Origin: Asterionellopsis glacialis | Taxonomy: Eukaryota > Bacillariophyta > Plagiogrammaphyceae > Rhaphoneidales > Asterionellopsidaceae | Direction: 5' to 3' | Assembly (NCBI GenBank): GCA_014885115.2 | Contig: WKLE02004626.1 | Span: 1-32,399 of the forward strand | DNA: 32,399 bases | In this document: positions 1 to 9,945 of the stretch, piece by piece | Layout: each line of letters opens with the position of its first letter | Numbering within the stretch: position 1 is the first letter of the stretch | Position numbers and translations under genes: made by a program | Notes under the pieces: generated by a model | What the model was told of the DNA's origin: nothing | The model's input: the letters and a program-made list of their open reading frames with translations, nothing else | The model's database searches: none

Positions 1-162
1 CAACCAAATGGCCATGGCTGTATGTATGTGGATGATATTGGGTCGGGCCATTCCGATTGGTGCACATACTGGGTAGCTTCACCACCCGCCAATTCAAGAA
101 ATCTTCGCATTGGACAAGCCAAACAGAAGCTGAGTATACGGCTACGAGGAACGGAAGACTAA
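1..162 (+). CDS. Possible 3' end of a gene entering from the left (unknown)
   Basis: Frame 1 is open from the first base to a TAA at 160-162 and would encode about 53 residues. The composition is protein-like (it includes MYVDDIGSGHSDWCTYW), with Cys, Trp, Asp and Gly spread normally rather than the low-complexity Lys/Asn/Ile strings typical of chance ORFs in this AT-rich DNA. No start or splice acceptor can be assigned because the window begins inside it, and I recognise no family. If real, it ends about 500 bp from the convergent oxidoreductase gene. The alternative is a chance open frame. Confidence 0.4.
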   Translation, partial: QPNGHGCMYVDDIGSGHSDWCTYWVASPPANSRNLRIGQAKQKLSIRLRGTED

Positions 163-669
163 AAGTTTAAGGATGTTCGTCTAGAAGGTACAGCACAAAA
201 TCTGATGAAGGAAGGTTGTATAAATTAAAATTTTTTGCACTCACTTTCCCTGCATAAGAAAGGAAGGAATTTTCGGTTCAGTATATACCTGTGCAATAAT
301 CGGTTTATTTCTTTTGTTTGTGGGCTATTCTGTCGTCTTATCAAGCTAGAAGTATTTGTTTTCTACAAAAATATCGGAATTACCGAGTAATGTTCTCTCA
401 TCTCAAGTAATGATTACAGAAGGATTAGGTACTGGTAGATACGGAGGTCTGATAAAATGAAAGAAGAAGTGACAACAACACTAAGACCAACGATAACAAC
501 ATTATTTTGTCTTCGGAAAGATAGATGCAGTGTTCGTACACAGTTAAAGTACATCTTGGTTTTAATTTTTTCTAAATATGACATAACGTAATGAGACAAA
601 AAATGTATCTTTGAATTTTTTCCTTACGACATCAAAGCATGTAATTATGACGCCATCGTGTTAAAGATA
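163..669. other. Spacer between convergent gene ends
   Basis: AT-rich stretch between the putative gene end at 162 and the oxidoreductase stop codon at 670. Only short, unconvincing open frames are present. It probably holds the two 3' untranslated regions, but no polyadenylation signal can be assigned with confidence. Confidence 0.5.
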
Positions 670-2462
670 TTATGCTTTGTATAGCACATCTTCTACTTGT
701 CTTGATGCGTCGGAACGATACATTGCGTCTAACGTTTGAACAGTCTTGAACCCAACTAGGCTGTCCGCACCAACATAATAGGAATTTTCGTCATGTTGCT
801 TTCTGTTTGATGCATTATTTCCTAAACATACATCCAAAAAGTTTTGCAACGATTCAGGACCTTCACCGTCTTGATCTAAATTTTCAAAATCAAATCCAAC
901 ATGCTCACCGCAAGGGTGTTCAATTTGTCCATCATTTCCCGCGAGGCGTAATTCTAATCGTCCCGATGTACCATCACGATCATCACCCGTAAAAAGAATT
1001 GCGCCCTTAACCAAAAAGTAATACAACAGATGTCAACGTACGAAATTGCAATGATTGTGAAGATATACGAATAAAATTATTTTGCAAAGATGAAAATAAA
1101 ACACTTCGTGGTTTTATTTGTCTAGTAGAGAGACAAAACAAATCAAGTAAACTAAACGCACCTCTGAACCAAAAATCTTGATACGAATTCTTTTCCCAAT
1201 AGGTGGATCGGAATGTGCATTACCCGGTAACAGTGACGTACCCGACATACTCATAATAACATCATCATCACGATGGGTATCATTATTGGTGATGTCCTTA
1301 CAAATTATAGTCGCTCCATGTGATACATCCGCACCTGTTATCTTTGAATGATTCATAGCACAAAATACTTGCTTTGGTTGAAGTGTTGGTTGACATACAT
1401 GATATATCCATGCTAGTAAATGTGAGCATTGTCCCCAACAAAATCCATTCCCTAACATTTGTCCAAAGGGTTCATTCCATCCCTTGTTGGTTGGATCTTC
1501 AAAGATCCACGATAATGGACTTGCAAAAAAAGCTGTAATGTGTCGTACATGTCCTATTTGACCTGACATTATAATCTCCTTAGCCTTTTTAGCTTGTTCA
1601 CGATAATTTGCTGAATGATTAATCATGAACGATCCTTTCCCATTGAAATCTTGTTTATACTTTGTAACAAGCTTCATAATATGCATACCCAGGTACATAA
1701 CAAAAACCAGTTTGGATAATGTGTGTGCAATAATATAAGCATGATACGAAGGAATGAAAAAAAATCATTGCGTAAGTAGGCAGTGTACGAGTATTGTATT
1801 CATTACAATCAAGAACTAGAACATAGCAATGCAGGATTTCAGAAGCATGCGAGACACCGTGATGACAAACTTACATCATGCAACTTCTTTCCTTCATGAA
1901 TATCTGTTGTCATGGGTTTTTCCATCAATATATGAATAGGACGATACTCATCGTTTGTGGATGCCGTTGTTGCTTGTTGTTGTCTCCGCATACCCTCCTG
2001 TATTAACGATTCGCCTATAGCATAATGTGATGCATGTGGTGTAGCTACAATGGCACCATCCAATGTTGGTCCAATAATTGGGTCTTGCAACATTTTTTCT
2101 GTGGAATGGAAGTATGGTGCATTATTGTACCTTTTTGCCAATGTTGATAAAGATTCTAAATTTGGATTTAAATTTGATTTTGGATTAGGATTTTGATCCA
2201 CGACAACAATTTTAATATTTTTGTTACGTGAAAGATGTGGTAAATGCCAACCTTGACTCCACCAACCTGTACCAATTACAGCAATCGTTGTTTTTGGTGA
2301 TGATGTTTCTGAACTACTGCCGAATAATCGCTTTGTCGCCATCATTATTTTTGTTGTTGTTGACGATGATGATGCTGTTTGATAAATATTGTTCATTTTC
2401 ATGATTGTCACTTTTCTACTTCCTCTCATTGGAATTGACATCATCATCGTTGTCATCATCAT
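670..2462 (-). CDS. GFO/IDH/MocA-family NAD(P)-dependent oxidoreductase, three exons
   Basis: Spliced model: exons 2462-1875, 1671-1162 and 1005-670, all joined in phase 0, giving about 477 residues. The introns are GT-AG (203 and 156 bp) and start GTAAGT and GTGCGT. Exon 1 carries a Met/Ser/Thr-rich leader of about 55 residues, then a Rossmann dinucleotide-binding start (AVIGTGWWSQGWHLPHL), an IVVVDQNP strand, the ATPHASHY segment and the family's EKPMTT motif, whose Lys is usually catalytic. Exon 2 continues with FMINHSANYREQ and the start of the C-terminal alpha/beta domain. Exon 3 completes that domain, joining FGSE to GAILFTGDD. The family oxidises or reduces sugars, inositols and related polyols; the substrate cannot be told here. 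The leader could be a mitochondrial presequence (inference). The ATG at 2462 is the first in a run of Met codons, so the true start may lie a few codons inward. Confidence 0.85.
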
Positions 2463-3497
2463 ATTGTTAGCTACCTGCGTGCTATTCCTCTTGAATGATG
2501 CATGAATAATAGTAACTAAGAGTTTTTAGCTATTGGTAATACCTCCCTAAAGTGAGAGGAGTGCTCCACAATCTCTTTCAAGTGTCAAGAGTCAAGACCA
2601 CCGGCAAGATCGATGCACAGAGCATGTATGTGATCTGAAGTGATATCGATGCCCCCTAAGCAATTCATATTTTTTTATGTAGAAATGTCAGATATTATCA
2701 AATAATAAGACAAAGATATCCACTCCTGCAGGTTCGACCGACCGTCTCTCATTTAATCGAGACTGAACGTGAAGAAGTGTCAAGGTATGAAAACCGAGTC
2801 TACACGCCAACTGTCCTTAATCAAGGAGTTCCTTAATTAAGGACAGGTTTTCAGTATGTTTTTCAGTAGATTTAAAGTGGACAGAATGCTGGCTGGCGCG
2901 TAAAAACACTTTGCTAGAAAAACATGTCACAATTCATTGGAAGTTGACATACCAGGTACACGTTTTGTAGAGATTTTAAATTCATCCAGGGTACATAATA
3001 TGCACTTTTTCGAATAGGAGACAAGAAGGCACAGAAAACACTGGCAGTTAAATTGACCGTTATTTTGGACTGGGATCTCATCCTGTAGATTCTACTGTCC
3101 TCAGCCGAGACACTACTATAGAGAGCTAGTCCTAAACCTCAAAAGCTTGCATAATTTTGGATTTTACGATTTTCTCGTTTTACTAGTATATCTACTATGT
3201 TGAAAAGTAGTTTGGACGAGAACATTATTTTAAAAAGATCATGTCATAATTATTTTTAGACGCACATCATAAAAATGCGAGTAGACTAGAAGTAGAATAC
3301 TGGTACCAGGTAACTATGAACAAAGACGTGAGCATGTCTTCGATTCTATTACTATGTTGGTTAATGAAACGATAAATTATGTACTTTTTAAAAACAATCT
3401 ATTTACATTCAACATACGGCACTGGGAACCATGGACTTTTCTGTTTTACTTCGTGTACCATACCGATAATTAAAATATAAGGTCTTGGAAAAAACTT
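2463..3497. other. Intergenic region upstream of the oxidoreductase gene
   Basis: About 1 kb between two minus-strand genes with no supportable ORF. It should contain the promoter of the oxidoreductase gene and the 3' untranslated region of the small acidic protein gene. It also contains the TTAA-centred inverted repeat at 2811-2846 and a GGTACCAGGTAAC-type motif near 3302. Confidence 0.5.
2811..2846. repeat. Inverted repeat resembling back-to-back piggyBac ends
   Basis: Perfect 10-bp arms, CTGTCCTTAA (2811-2820) and TTAAGGACAG (2837-2846), separated by 16 bp. The right side, continued outward, reads TTAAGGACAGGTTTT. This matches the reverse complement of the right end of the piggyBac element at 12672-12685 (TTAAGGACAGGTTTT). 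TTAA is the piggyBac target, so this may be a solo end, an excision scar or a minimal non-autonomous relic. Confidence 0.5.
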
Positions 3498-3962
3498 TCA
3501 AGCTGATCTAGCAGCCCTGTTCTTAATGGTCGGACGGGAAAATGTTCCAGGATTGTAATTGGTGCGTTCATCATCACGGAGGGCCTTTTGCTTCATCCCA
3601 TTCAAACTGTTTGCTTCACTTGATAACCCTGACATCTCATGATGGTCGGGGATGCGAAAAGATTCTACGGTGTTCATTGACTGATTCTGTCCCTGTTGCA
3701 GATCTTTCTCTGGTGTCGGTTGATCGTTAATAATACATTGTACCTCCTGACAAATTTCAAGAACACTTTTGAGCAAAGAATCAATATCGACATCTTCAGC
3801 AGTAGTTTCGGGAAATGGAAACGACTGTTTCTCTCCCCAATCAAAATCACTTGCAGCCTGTGCGGCCAGAGATTCTATGCCCGCTGAACCTAAGATAGAA
3901 AGCAAGGGTTGCTCGTAGGAAAGTTCATAGTCGGAAAGAGGTCTTGACATAGTTGGTGACAT
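3498..3962 (-). CDS. Small acidic protein of unknown family (154 aa)
   Basis: A single uninterrupted frame of 154 residues beginning MSPTMSRPLSDYELSYEQPL. I do not recognise a family. The N-terminal half is acidic and hydrophobic-patterned (LLSILGSAGIESLAAQAASD, DFDWGEK, DIDSLLKSVLEICQEV). The C-terminal half is polar, rich in Gln, Asn, Ser and Asp, and looks disordered; it ends in a basic IKNRAARSA tail. No signal peptide or membrane segment is visible. Support for real coding comes from the decayed second copy at 8385-8728, which preserves the same start codon, the YEQPLLSILGS block, the D-I-x-SLLK block and the QEV-to-INDQ region. The start at 3962 is chosen because the homology begins exactly there in both copies. 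Function is unknown; the acidic/aromatic pattern could suit a regulatory protein, but that is speculation. Confidence 0.6.
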   Translation of the reverse strand: MSPTMSRPLSDYELSYEQPLLSILGSAGIESLAAQAASDFDWGEKQSFPFPETTAEDVDIDSLLKSVLEICQEVQCIINDQPTPEKDLQQGQNQSMNTVESFRIPDHHEMSGLSSEANSLNGMKQKALRDDERTNYNPGTFSRPTIKNRAARSA

Positions 3963-4440
3963 GGTGATGAACTTCTTAATGTTGGTGCTGATGCTGATTT
4001 ACTCAAACTATAAGGTTGAGATTTTTATGTGACTTTTGTTCAATTTATGAAAATAGGGTTCTTAATGTTCGGTGAGAGATTGCTTTCAAACCTTGTTTGA
4101 ATCCTGGTTCTTTTTTTTTTAAATCTTCTTTTATTGTATTTCATATGCCTGTGCGGTGGAGAAATTCAGTACAGTAATCTACTCGTGGATTCCCATGGAA
4201 CATAATTTAAGACGTTTCTTTCTGTCAACTTTCGTCATATTGTGTTGTATTCAATACCTATAAGCCTCGGAAGATCCGAAACTCAGAAAACTAGACGTAG
4301 AGCACCCATTTTGTCGCAGACATTTGCATTCAGTACAGCATTCTTTGAGTAATTCAATGCAAAAAGTGATAATAAGGAATTATGGCTGAGAAAAACGTTC
4401 ATGTCCTGGTAGAATTTCTTTCAAACTTTGTTCTGTACAG
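3963..4440. repeat. Upstream part of a duplicated segment (copy A)
   Basis: The sequence upstream of the small acidic protein gene is recognisably related to 8729-9040, which lies upstream of the decayed paralogue. Shared landmarks include ATTTCTTTCAAACCT/ATTGCTTTCAAACCT, the following TTATGCGTGAACTGT-like stretch and an AGAAACTCAATTAGGCAG-like stretch. Similarity fades beyond about 4440. The duplicated unit therefore covered the gene plus several hundred bases of 5' flank, including its promoter. Confidence 0.6.
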
Positions 4441-6706
4441 TACCTTTTTTTAATATCAATTTTCAATACAGTAGATGACTCTCAACATTGAAGTTCAAGG
4501 CAGCATCGATATCAGCTAATCATATTCATTCTTTTAGGCTATCACATTAATGTTGCGTTTGTATTATACATGATAATAATATGGATGAATCTAGACAAGA
4601 GTGGGCTATTCGAATACAGTATTGGCAAAGTAAGCTCCAGGTCCCATCGAAACACGAGTCACAAGGTAGCATCAGGTAACACAATACAGATACCTGTAAA
4701 ACGGTATTTACTGTATCAGATTGAAAGCATAATTAGTTGGGTCCTCATTCCCTTCGCGGTAGGACCTGAACCTTTCCTTCTTGTTCTATAGAATTCTTTT
4801 TGTGTCTCTTCTACTGTTACTCAACTATTTCATCATTCTTCTTTTTTATACATGATTATGTGGTATTTGTTAAAAAAAAATATAGCCCGACACAACCTTA
4901 TTTTTCACAATTTTCCTTTTTGGCCGGGGCACCATTTTGCCAAGACAAAGATAAAATGACATTTTCGACATCCCAAAGAGTGGTCGAAAAACCCTTGCGT
5001 AGAAGCAGGGGTCAAAAATGAACAAAATCCATCACGACGATGATGATATCAAATGAACGGTAGCACCCAAAAACTAACAACAATCAACTGGCCATCCAAC
5101 ACAGAAGTGAAAGGAGACAAGTATGTGATACTCATGAAATGCTTTGCACAGGGTCCACTATTATTTTTAAATGAGTCTCGCACAAAACGTAAAACCTGAA
5201 AAATAATATGTTTTGTTTGTTGTTCTTTCAACTTCAAATTTTATCAACAATCAACTGCATCTAGACTTATTTCAATCTCTACATAATCTGAAACTATTTT
5301 ATTGGTAGATTGTTGTTTTCCGGGAGCAGAGCCAAAATCTTAGAATTTTGATACTCTATTTTGAAATAGCTCCAATATTTTCAGTGGTACCTTCTTTTAA
5401 ATTCAAATAATTTACAATCAGCTTGATTTAGAGTGAAATGATGGTTCTTTGAAGGATGAAACTATTGTCCACAAAAACTCTTACATGTAGCAGACTCTGA
5501 CCATTGATTGTTGCTTGTCCTTCTTGTAAGAAAATATATTTTTTGTAGAAAAATACTTCATTTCCAACATGTAGTACAGGGGTAATCATTGATCTTTACC
5601 AGATCCTGCAAATCATTGATTTTTACCTGTTTAAAACTATCCTCTTATTCCATCTAATTTACTGTTTTTTTTTGGTGAAAAATGGCCTGGGGAAATTTGA
5701 TTTTTACTGGTTTTTAGTAGGTAGTAAATTAGTACGAAATTAAGTAAGCTGTCAGCTAGTAAATTTATACAGTGCACACCAATCGTGAATAAAAGTGTTC
5801 AGTTGTGACAGCAGAAGTTCCAATCATCAGTTGTGATGGACAAAAAACTATTGTATCCACCTCAAACAACAATCAGACATGCTGGTATCAACTATAAAAC
5901 AATCTACAGCATGTTTCCTTATGGTGAGATGCAGTCGTATAAAGTAGTAGAGTAAAAAATAGTCTATTGTACATGTGTTTTAACATTATTTTGATAGGGA
6001 GATTTTTTGGAAAAGTTGATGTAGGGAAAACAAAATTTCCTAATTAAATCTAGCAAATCTCATATTTTACCAGTTTGAACTTGAACAGACCTTATTCACA
6101 ACAGTTTACTGGTTTTTTTCCTAAGTAGTGTTCAGCTTATCACATGCTTTACCTAAAATAAGGGCTAGGTAAACAACTGTGATGACCCCTGTAATACAGT
6201 TGAAGTTCCCCTCTTTCTTCAGTGTTGACATTGCTGATGCCAAATTTTTTCTCCTATAAATGCATGAGAAACTAAATAAGATGCATCTTTGCATGATGCA
6301 GTTGACTCGTTACATCAAAAAACCAAGAAACTGGATAAAGCATATTTTCTTACCATTTTCATTCCTCTAGGACTCAAATCATAAGAAAAGAGTTGCTACT
6401 ACACAAAAATTAGTCACAAACTTGTTTTTACAGAGGATCATGGATGGCCATCACAAGAAGAAGAGGCTGTGATGACCAGTAACATGGTTGTTGTCGTGAC
6501 GATGACAACCACAATCCCAGTTAGAGATTGTTGCGTGGTGTGTTCTCAGTTCTCAGCAATCCTTCCCATTTTTGGGCAGCATCGGTGCTGTGCCCACTGC
6601 ACTGGAATTTTTTTCACCAACAGCACACCACAAAATGACATGAGCCCAGTTAGCCCAGTAAATTTTAATTCTTTCAGTACATGTTTACAAAGGAATAACG
6701 TATCAT
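4441..6706. other. Long AT-rich region without a recognisable gene
   Basis: About 2.3 kb with only short open frames (up to about 79 codons) of low-complexity composition, none recognisable. Two near-identical short direct repeats (AATCATTGATCTTTACC and AATCATTGATTTTTACC) lie near 5586 and 5611. An inverted GGTCCT...AGGACC pair lies at about 4740-4766. I see no RNA gene, CRISPR-like array or complete mobile element here. Confidence 0.5.
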
Positions 6707-6718
6707 AGAGACAGATTT
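6707..6718. repeat. Target-site duplication, left copy
   Basis: AGAGACAGATTT, repeated exactly at 7870-7881 in the same orientation. The two copies immediately bound the non-LTR retrotransposon insertion, where its similarity to coding sequence starts and its 3' tail ends. Confidence 0.75.
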
Positions 6719-7240
6719 GGTATTCTGGGCATTGGTTTTAAGACCCACATGTTTGAAAATTGGTATGAGGCAGTCGAACGCTGCCTGCAACCAATCCGCA
6801 TCGCAGGATGCAAGGAGGCTATTGTCTGCATATAAACATATTAGTTGCTTGTAGATTTGGAACCCCACCTTGTCTGGTTCAATAATAATACCATTGCACA
6901 ACATTGAGCCAGTAGCAAACTACAGCATCAACTACTATGTTGAACAGGGTCAGAGAAACGACCCCACCCTGGGTCACATTGTTGTGTGCCCAGAACGGGG
7001 TACCGTAGTAGCCCGCCTGGTTCACTACAACTTGCTGTGAGTCCCAGAAGTTACAGAGGAGGCATTGTAAACAAGCACTGGCCCCGTATCCTTCCAAGGT
7101 TTGAAGGAGTCTGCCACAGTGTACCTTGTTGTACGCCTTCTTAAGGTCTAAAAAGATCCCATGGAAAGCTGACTGGTCCCACTCAGCTAGATCCTGCAGT
7201 CCCGTTCAGCTATTTCTTGCATAAACCTCAGCTGCATGTT
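6719..7240 (-). pseudogene. Reverse-transcriptase core relic of the LINE (inverted part)
   Basis: Reading on the minus strand, FMQEIAERD is followed after a frameshift near 7200 by FHGIFLDLKKAYNKVHCGRL (RT motif with the first catalytic Asp), LEGYGAS, then NVTQGGVVSLTLFNIVVDAV (the TQGGxVSPTLFN block with Pro replaced by Leu). After another break near 6900 comes ICLYADNSLLAS, where the catalytic YADD has become YADN, then LKTNAQNTK. The homology stops at the target-site duplication. Missing catalytic Asp, frameshifts and lack of flanking domains mean no active enzyme. Confidence 0.8.
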
Positions 7241-7262
7241 GTTGTTTGACAACAGTGACTAG

Positions 7263-7775
7263 CTTTCAGTTAACCAGAAACTCCTTAAGGCACATACTAA
7301 GTGGAGCTTTGTGTCCTGCATCTTAGTGCACCAGGGAGCCTCCCCGAGAGTCTCTGGAATGTTTTACAAGGCAGTAGTGCAAGCTGTGCTACTCTACGGG
7401 TCAGAGTCATGGGTTGTCACATCATCCATGCTCTGCCACCTGTCCATCTTCTACCACCAGATCACCCACCAAATATCTGGCCTTAAGGCCAGGTACCACA
7501 CAAGCACCATTGAGTGGATCGCTGCACCCCTCCTGCAGGCCCTGGAGACCACTGGCCTATTTTTCTTGGAGACGTACATCTCAAGGAGACAGGCTACAGT
7601 AGTCCAGTACATGGCTACATGCCCCCTCTTCCAAGCTGCCACCAATTCTACTTGCTGTACAGGATCACCCTACCAACATCGCCTCTGGTGGGATCAGATG
7701 TATGAGCTGCTGAAGCAGAGGCTGAGGCTGCCGTCTCCAACAAATTGCCGGCTGGTTAATTGTAGTGTAAAATAA
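7263..7775 (+). pseudogene. C-terminal polyprotein segment of the LINE (sense part)
   Basis: Open frame of about 170 codons from 7263, beginning LSVNQKLLKAHTKW. It carries the block that follows the RT domain in many LINE proteins: SPRVSGMFYKAVVQAVLLYG, SESWVVTSSML, a YHQITHQISG helix, then ETYISRRQATVVQYMATCPL and LWWDQMYELL. The stop at 7773-7775 is probably the element's natural end, since the 3' UTR and tail follow. There is no start codon of its own; it is a fragment orientated opposite to the RT core. Confidence 0.75.
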
Positions 7776-7869
7776 TGATTGATTAGGAATAGTGTCTAAG
7801 GGAAGATGTGCCTCTGCCAAATGATTGGCATGCGTGGGCGCACTAGAGACCAAATTAACAATAACAACA

Positions 7870-7881
7870 AGAGACAGATTT
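7870..7881. repeat. Target-site duplication, right copy
   Basis: AGAGACAGATTT directly after the AAC/AAT-type tail, identical to 6707-6718. The first A may belong to the tail, so the duplication is 11 or 12 bp. Confidence 0.75.
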
Positions 7882-8384
7882 ATCATTGCACATGTATCTG
7901 TATGGATTTTTCCAAGATACTTGATATAAATACCAACTGCATTTGATATTTTTGATGTTCCGTCCTGTAGAAAATAGATTGCTGTTCTTATAAAGCAACA
8001 GTATCTTTTTTAGTCCAATTTTTAAGATTTTCACAAGGGCAAAATTTGCCAGATTTGTAAGAACATGCAAGAGACTCAAACATCCTGAGAATAGTGAGGA
8101 GATTCAGTTAGCACATGAAGAATATTCAGTACTAGGAACACTGTGTATACCAGATATCTTTCTTACAACCTGTATTAAGGGATGTATTGAATATTGCTAC
8201 TGTGTTGGAAAGGAGCCATTATCTCACGTTATTATTGTCACAAAATCTCCTTATCTTTACACTACAGTAATCATGAAGAGACCTCAATCTTAACCAATCT
8301 TTCGTGCACATTTTTTTCTTTTGCTTGAGCAGTGTTTCCAATTGTTTGTAAGAATGTAATCTTTTAAGAATCTTTCATATAGAA
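7882..8384. other. AT-rich spacer
   Basis: About 500 bp between the LINE insertion and the decayed paralogue. No open frame or structure that I can support. Confidence 0.5.
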
Positions 8385-8728
8385 ATGCCCAAGGCTTTAC
8401 TGTACTCATGGACATATATCCATTTGAAGATCTTGGCTGTTCCTGGTGTATATCCTCCTTTGAGCTTAGAGTACCCAGAGTTGTTGGTCTTGGTTAACAA
8501 CATCTTGAATCTCCCTGCAAATTTCAAGAGCAATTTCAAGAGCTTCTTTGAGCAAAGAACAAATATCAATATCTTAGACAATATTATCAGGAGTTGCTAT
8601 CAACTGCTCCTCCTCAGTTTCCAAATTACCTTATCCTGTTATGCAATGGATTGGATACCCATTGAACCCAATATTGAAAGCAAGGGTTGTTCATATGGAA
8701 GTTTGTAGTTGGAAAGAGGTGGTGACAT
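8385..8728 (-). pseudogene. Decayed paralogue of the 3498-3962 gene
   Basis: The minus strand from the ATG at 8728 reads MSPPLSNYKLPYEQPLLSIL then GSMGIQSIA and a TAA stop. This aligns with the N-terminus of the 3498-3962 protein, lacking only four residues after MSP. After the stop and a frame change, DICSLLKEALE and CREIQDVVNQD align with DIDSLLKSVLE and CQEVQCIINDQ. Further on, SMSTVK aligns with SMNTVE. At least one early stop and a frameshift break it, so no full-length product is made. It lies about 4.7 kb from the intact copy in the same orientation, with the LINE insertion between them. Confidence 0.75.
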
Positions 8729-9652
8729 TGTGGTTTGCTGCTTGATGATCCATCAATGGTGGTTCTGGCACTGATTTGAAATTGGAAGTTTATAAATTTT
8801 ATGTAAATTGTGTTCCTGTGAATATTTTTGCATCGACCCAAAAAATTTCTTTCAAACCTCTTTGCTTTTCAAAAATTCCTTATGCGTGAACTGTCTTTGA
8901 CAGAGAAACTCAATTAGGCAGACTACAGCTAATTTAGGAACACCAATTGTGATGAAGGCACACAATACAGCAAGTATTTGAGCATAAATGTTTTAAGGAA
9001 ACAAGTCAGAAAAATGCCTTGCAGCTGCTATATATTAAGTGAATGAGTAACTAGGACAATCTACGTACTGCATTGCTGTATATTTTTAAAAACTTGAAGA
9101 AAAATGCTTGACACATAACCAAACATTTTTGCAGCTAAGTATGAATTTGGTGCAGAAAGTGTAAGTTAACAAGGTTACCAGGTAGTGTGTTTTATTGTTT
9201 GACAAGAGTAGGGAAATCTGGCTAGTCTTGGTAATCAAAGACTGGTGCAATAAACAATCATCTATACAGCATAGCTCATGTACATATAAAGTATTCCTTT
9301 TCTCATGTCTACCTCACAAAACCAACTAACTACCTCTACATAGATACTTTTGTAACAAATTTGCTTTGTCAGTGTTTGGTAAAGAACACATCATTTTGCA
9401 TTACAATAAATGGTGGGTATACAAAAGTAAGGTATTGCAGGAAGACAACACATTGCATTAAATTTACTATTAATAGTTTAAAATAATTAAAAAATTCCAG
9501 AACAAATATGCACACACTGACTGTACCTGTATGAAAGTAGGTCCTACCTCTCTAGAGGAATCAAAAGAAGAATTAGGACTGCCCCTTTCTTGTTCTCCCC
9601 TCTTTTCCTCTGTGTTCCTTTGCCCTTTCTTTTGAGAGCATCCTACCTGGTA
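8729..9652. other. Copy B upstream flank, then AT-rich spacer
   Basis: The first 300 bp or so (to about 9040) are the diverged counterpart of 3963-4440. The rest (to 9652) is AT-rich with no ORF worth reporting. A CTTTTT/CCTCT-rich stretch at 9580-9640 precedes the foldback element. Confidence 0.5.
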
Positions 9653-9783
9653 CCAGAATTCAATAGATCTACTTTTACCTATATTATGATTGAGATTTGG
9701 GTGTCATAACCTATTAAACATACTTGCAGATCATTTAATTAGGTTATGATACCCAAAACTCATTCTGGAAATTTGAATTCTGG
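9653..9783. mobile_element. Foldback / MITE-like element
   Basis: A 131-bp hairpin-like structure. Outer ends are CCAGAATTCAA (9653-9663) and its exact complement TTGAATTCTGG (9773-9783). Inner arms at about 9696-9718 and 9734-9758 are near-complementary, sharing GTCATAACCT and AGGTTATGAT with a small loop between. It contains no ORF. I could not find a convincing target-site duplication at its borders, so mobility is inferred only from shape. Confidence 0.45.
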
Positions 9784-9913
9784 ACTCACCCTACTCTAAA
9801 CTCAGACATCTTCTGCTTGGATTAGGATTTGTTTTTTTTTTTCACTCAAATTCTCCACAGCCTTTCAATTTTGACATACTTTTTCTTTCCACTAGTGTCT
9901 ATGTGCCAGAGCT

Positions 9914-9945
9914 TGTCCTTAATTAATCCAGATTAATTAAGGACA
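9914..9945. repeat. 32-bp perfect palindrome at the left piggyBac border
   Basis: 15-bp arms TGTCCTTAATTAATC (9914-9928) and GATTAATTAAGGACA (9931-9945) with a 2-bp CA centre. Each arm holds TTAA sites and a TGTCC/GGACA end motif, so it looks like two piggyBac-type ends facing each other across a few bases. The right arm includes the left terminus of the element at 9941. Confidence 0.7.

Larger units (their letters stand above)
6719..7869 (+). mobile_element. Non-LTR (LINE) retrotransposon, 5'-truncated with 5' inversion
   Basis: A GC-richer insert in AT-rich flanks. The reverse-transcriptase core reads on the minus strand (about 7240 down to 6719), while the C-terminal region of the same kind of polyprotein reads on the plus strand (7263-7775). 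This is followed by about 95 bp of 3' UTR and a short A-rich tail (AATTAACAATAACAACAA). A 12-bp target-site duplication flanks it exactly. The order (inverted upstream segment, then sense 3' segment, tail, duplication) is the signature of twin priming during LINE insertion. The stretch between the RT core and the C-terminal region is missing, as twin priming often leaves a junction deletion. Both parts are broken by frameshifts or stops, so the copy is dead. Confidence 0.8.

Noticed and set aside
7451..7886. Minus-strand open frames (64 and 73 codons) opposite the LINE C-terminal block
   Set aside because: They are shadows of the plus-strand polyprotein segment, which has clear family motifs; the minus frames show none.
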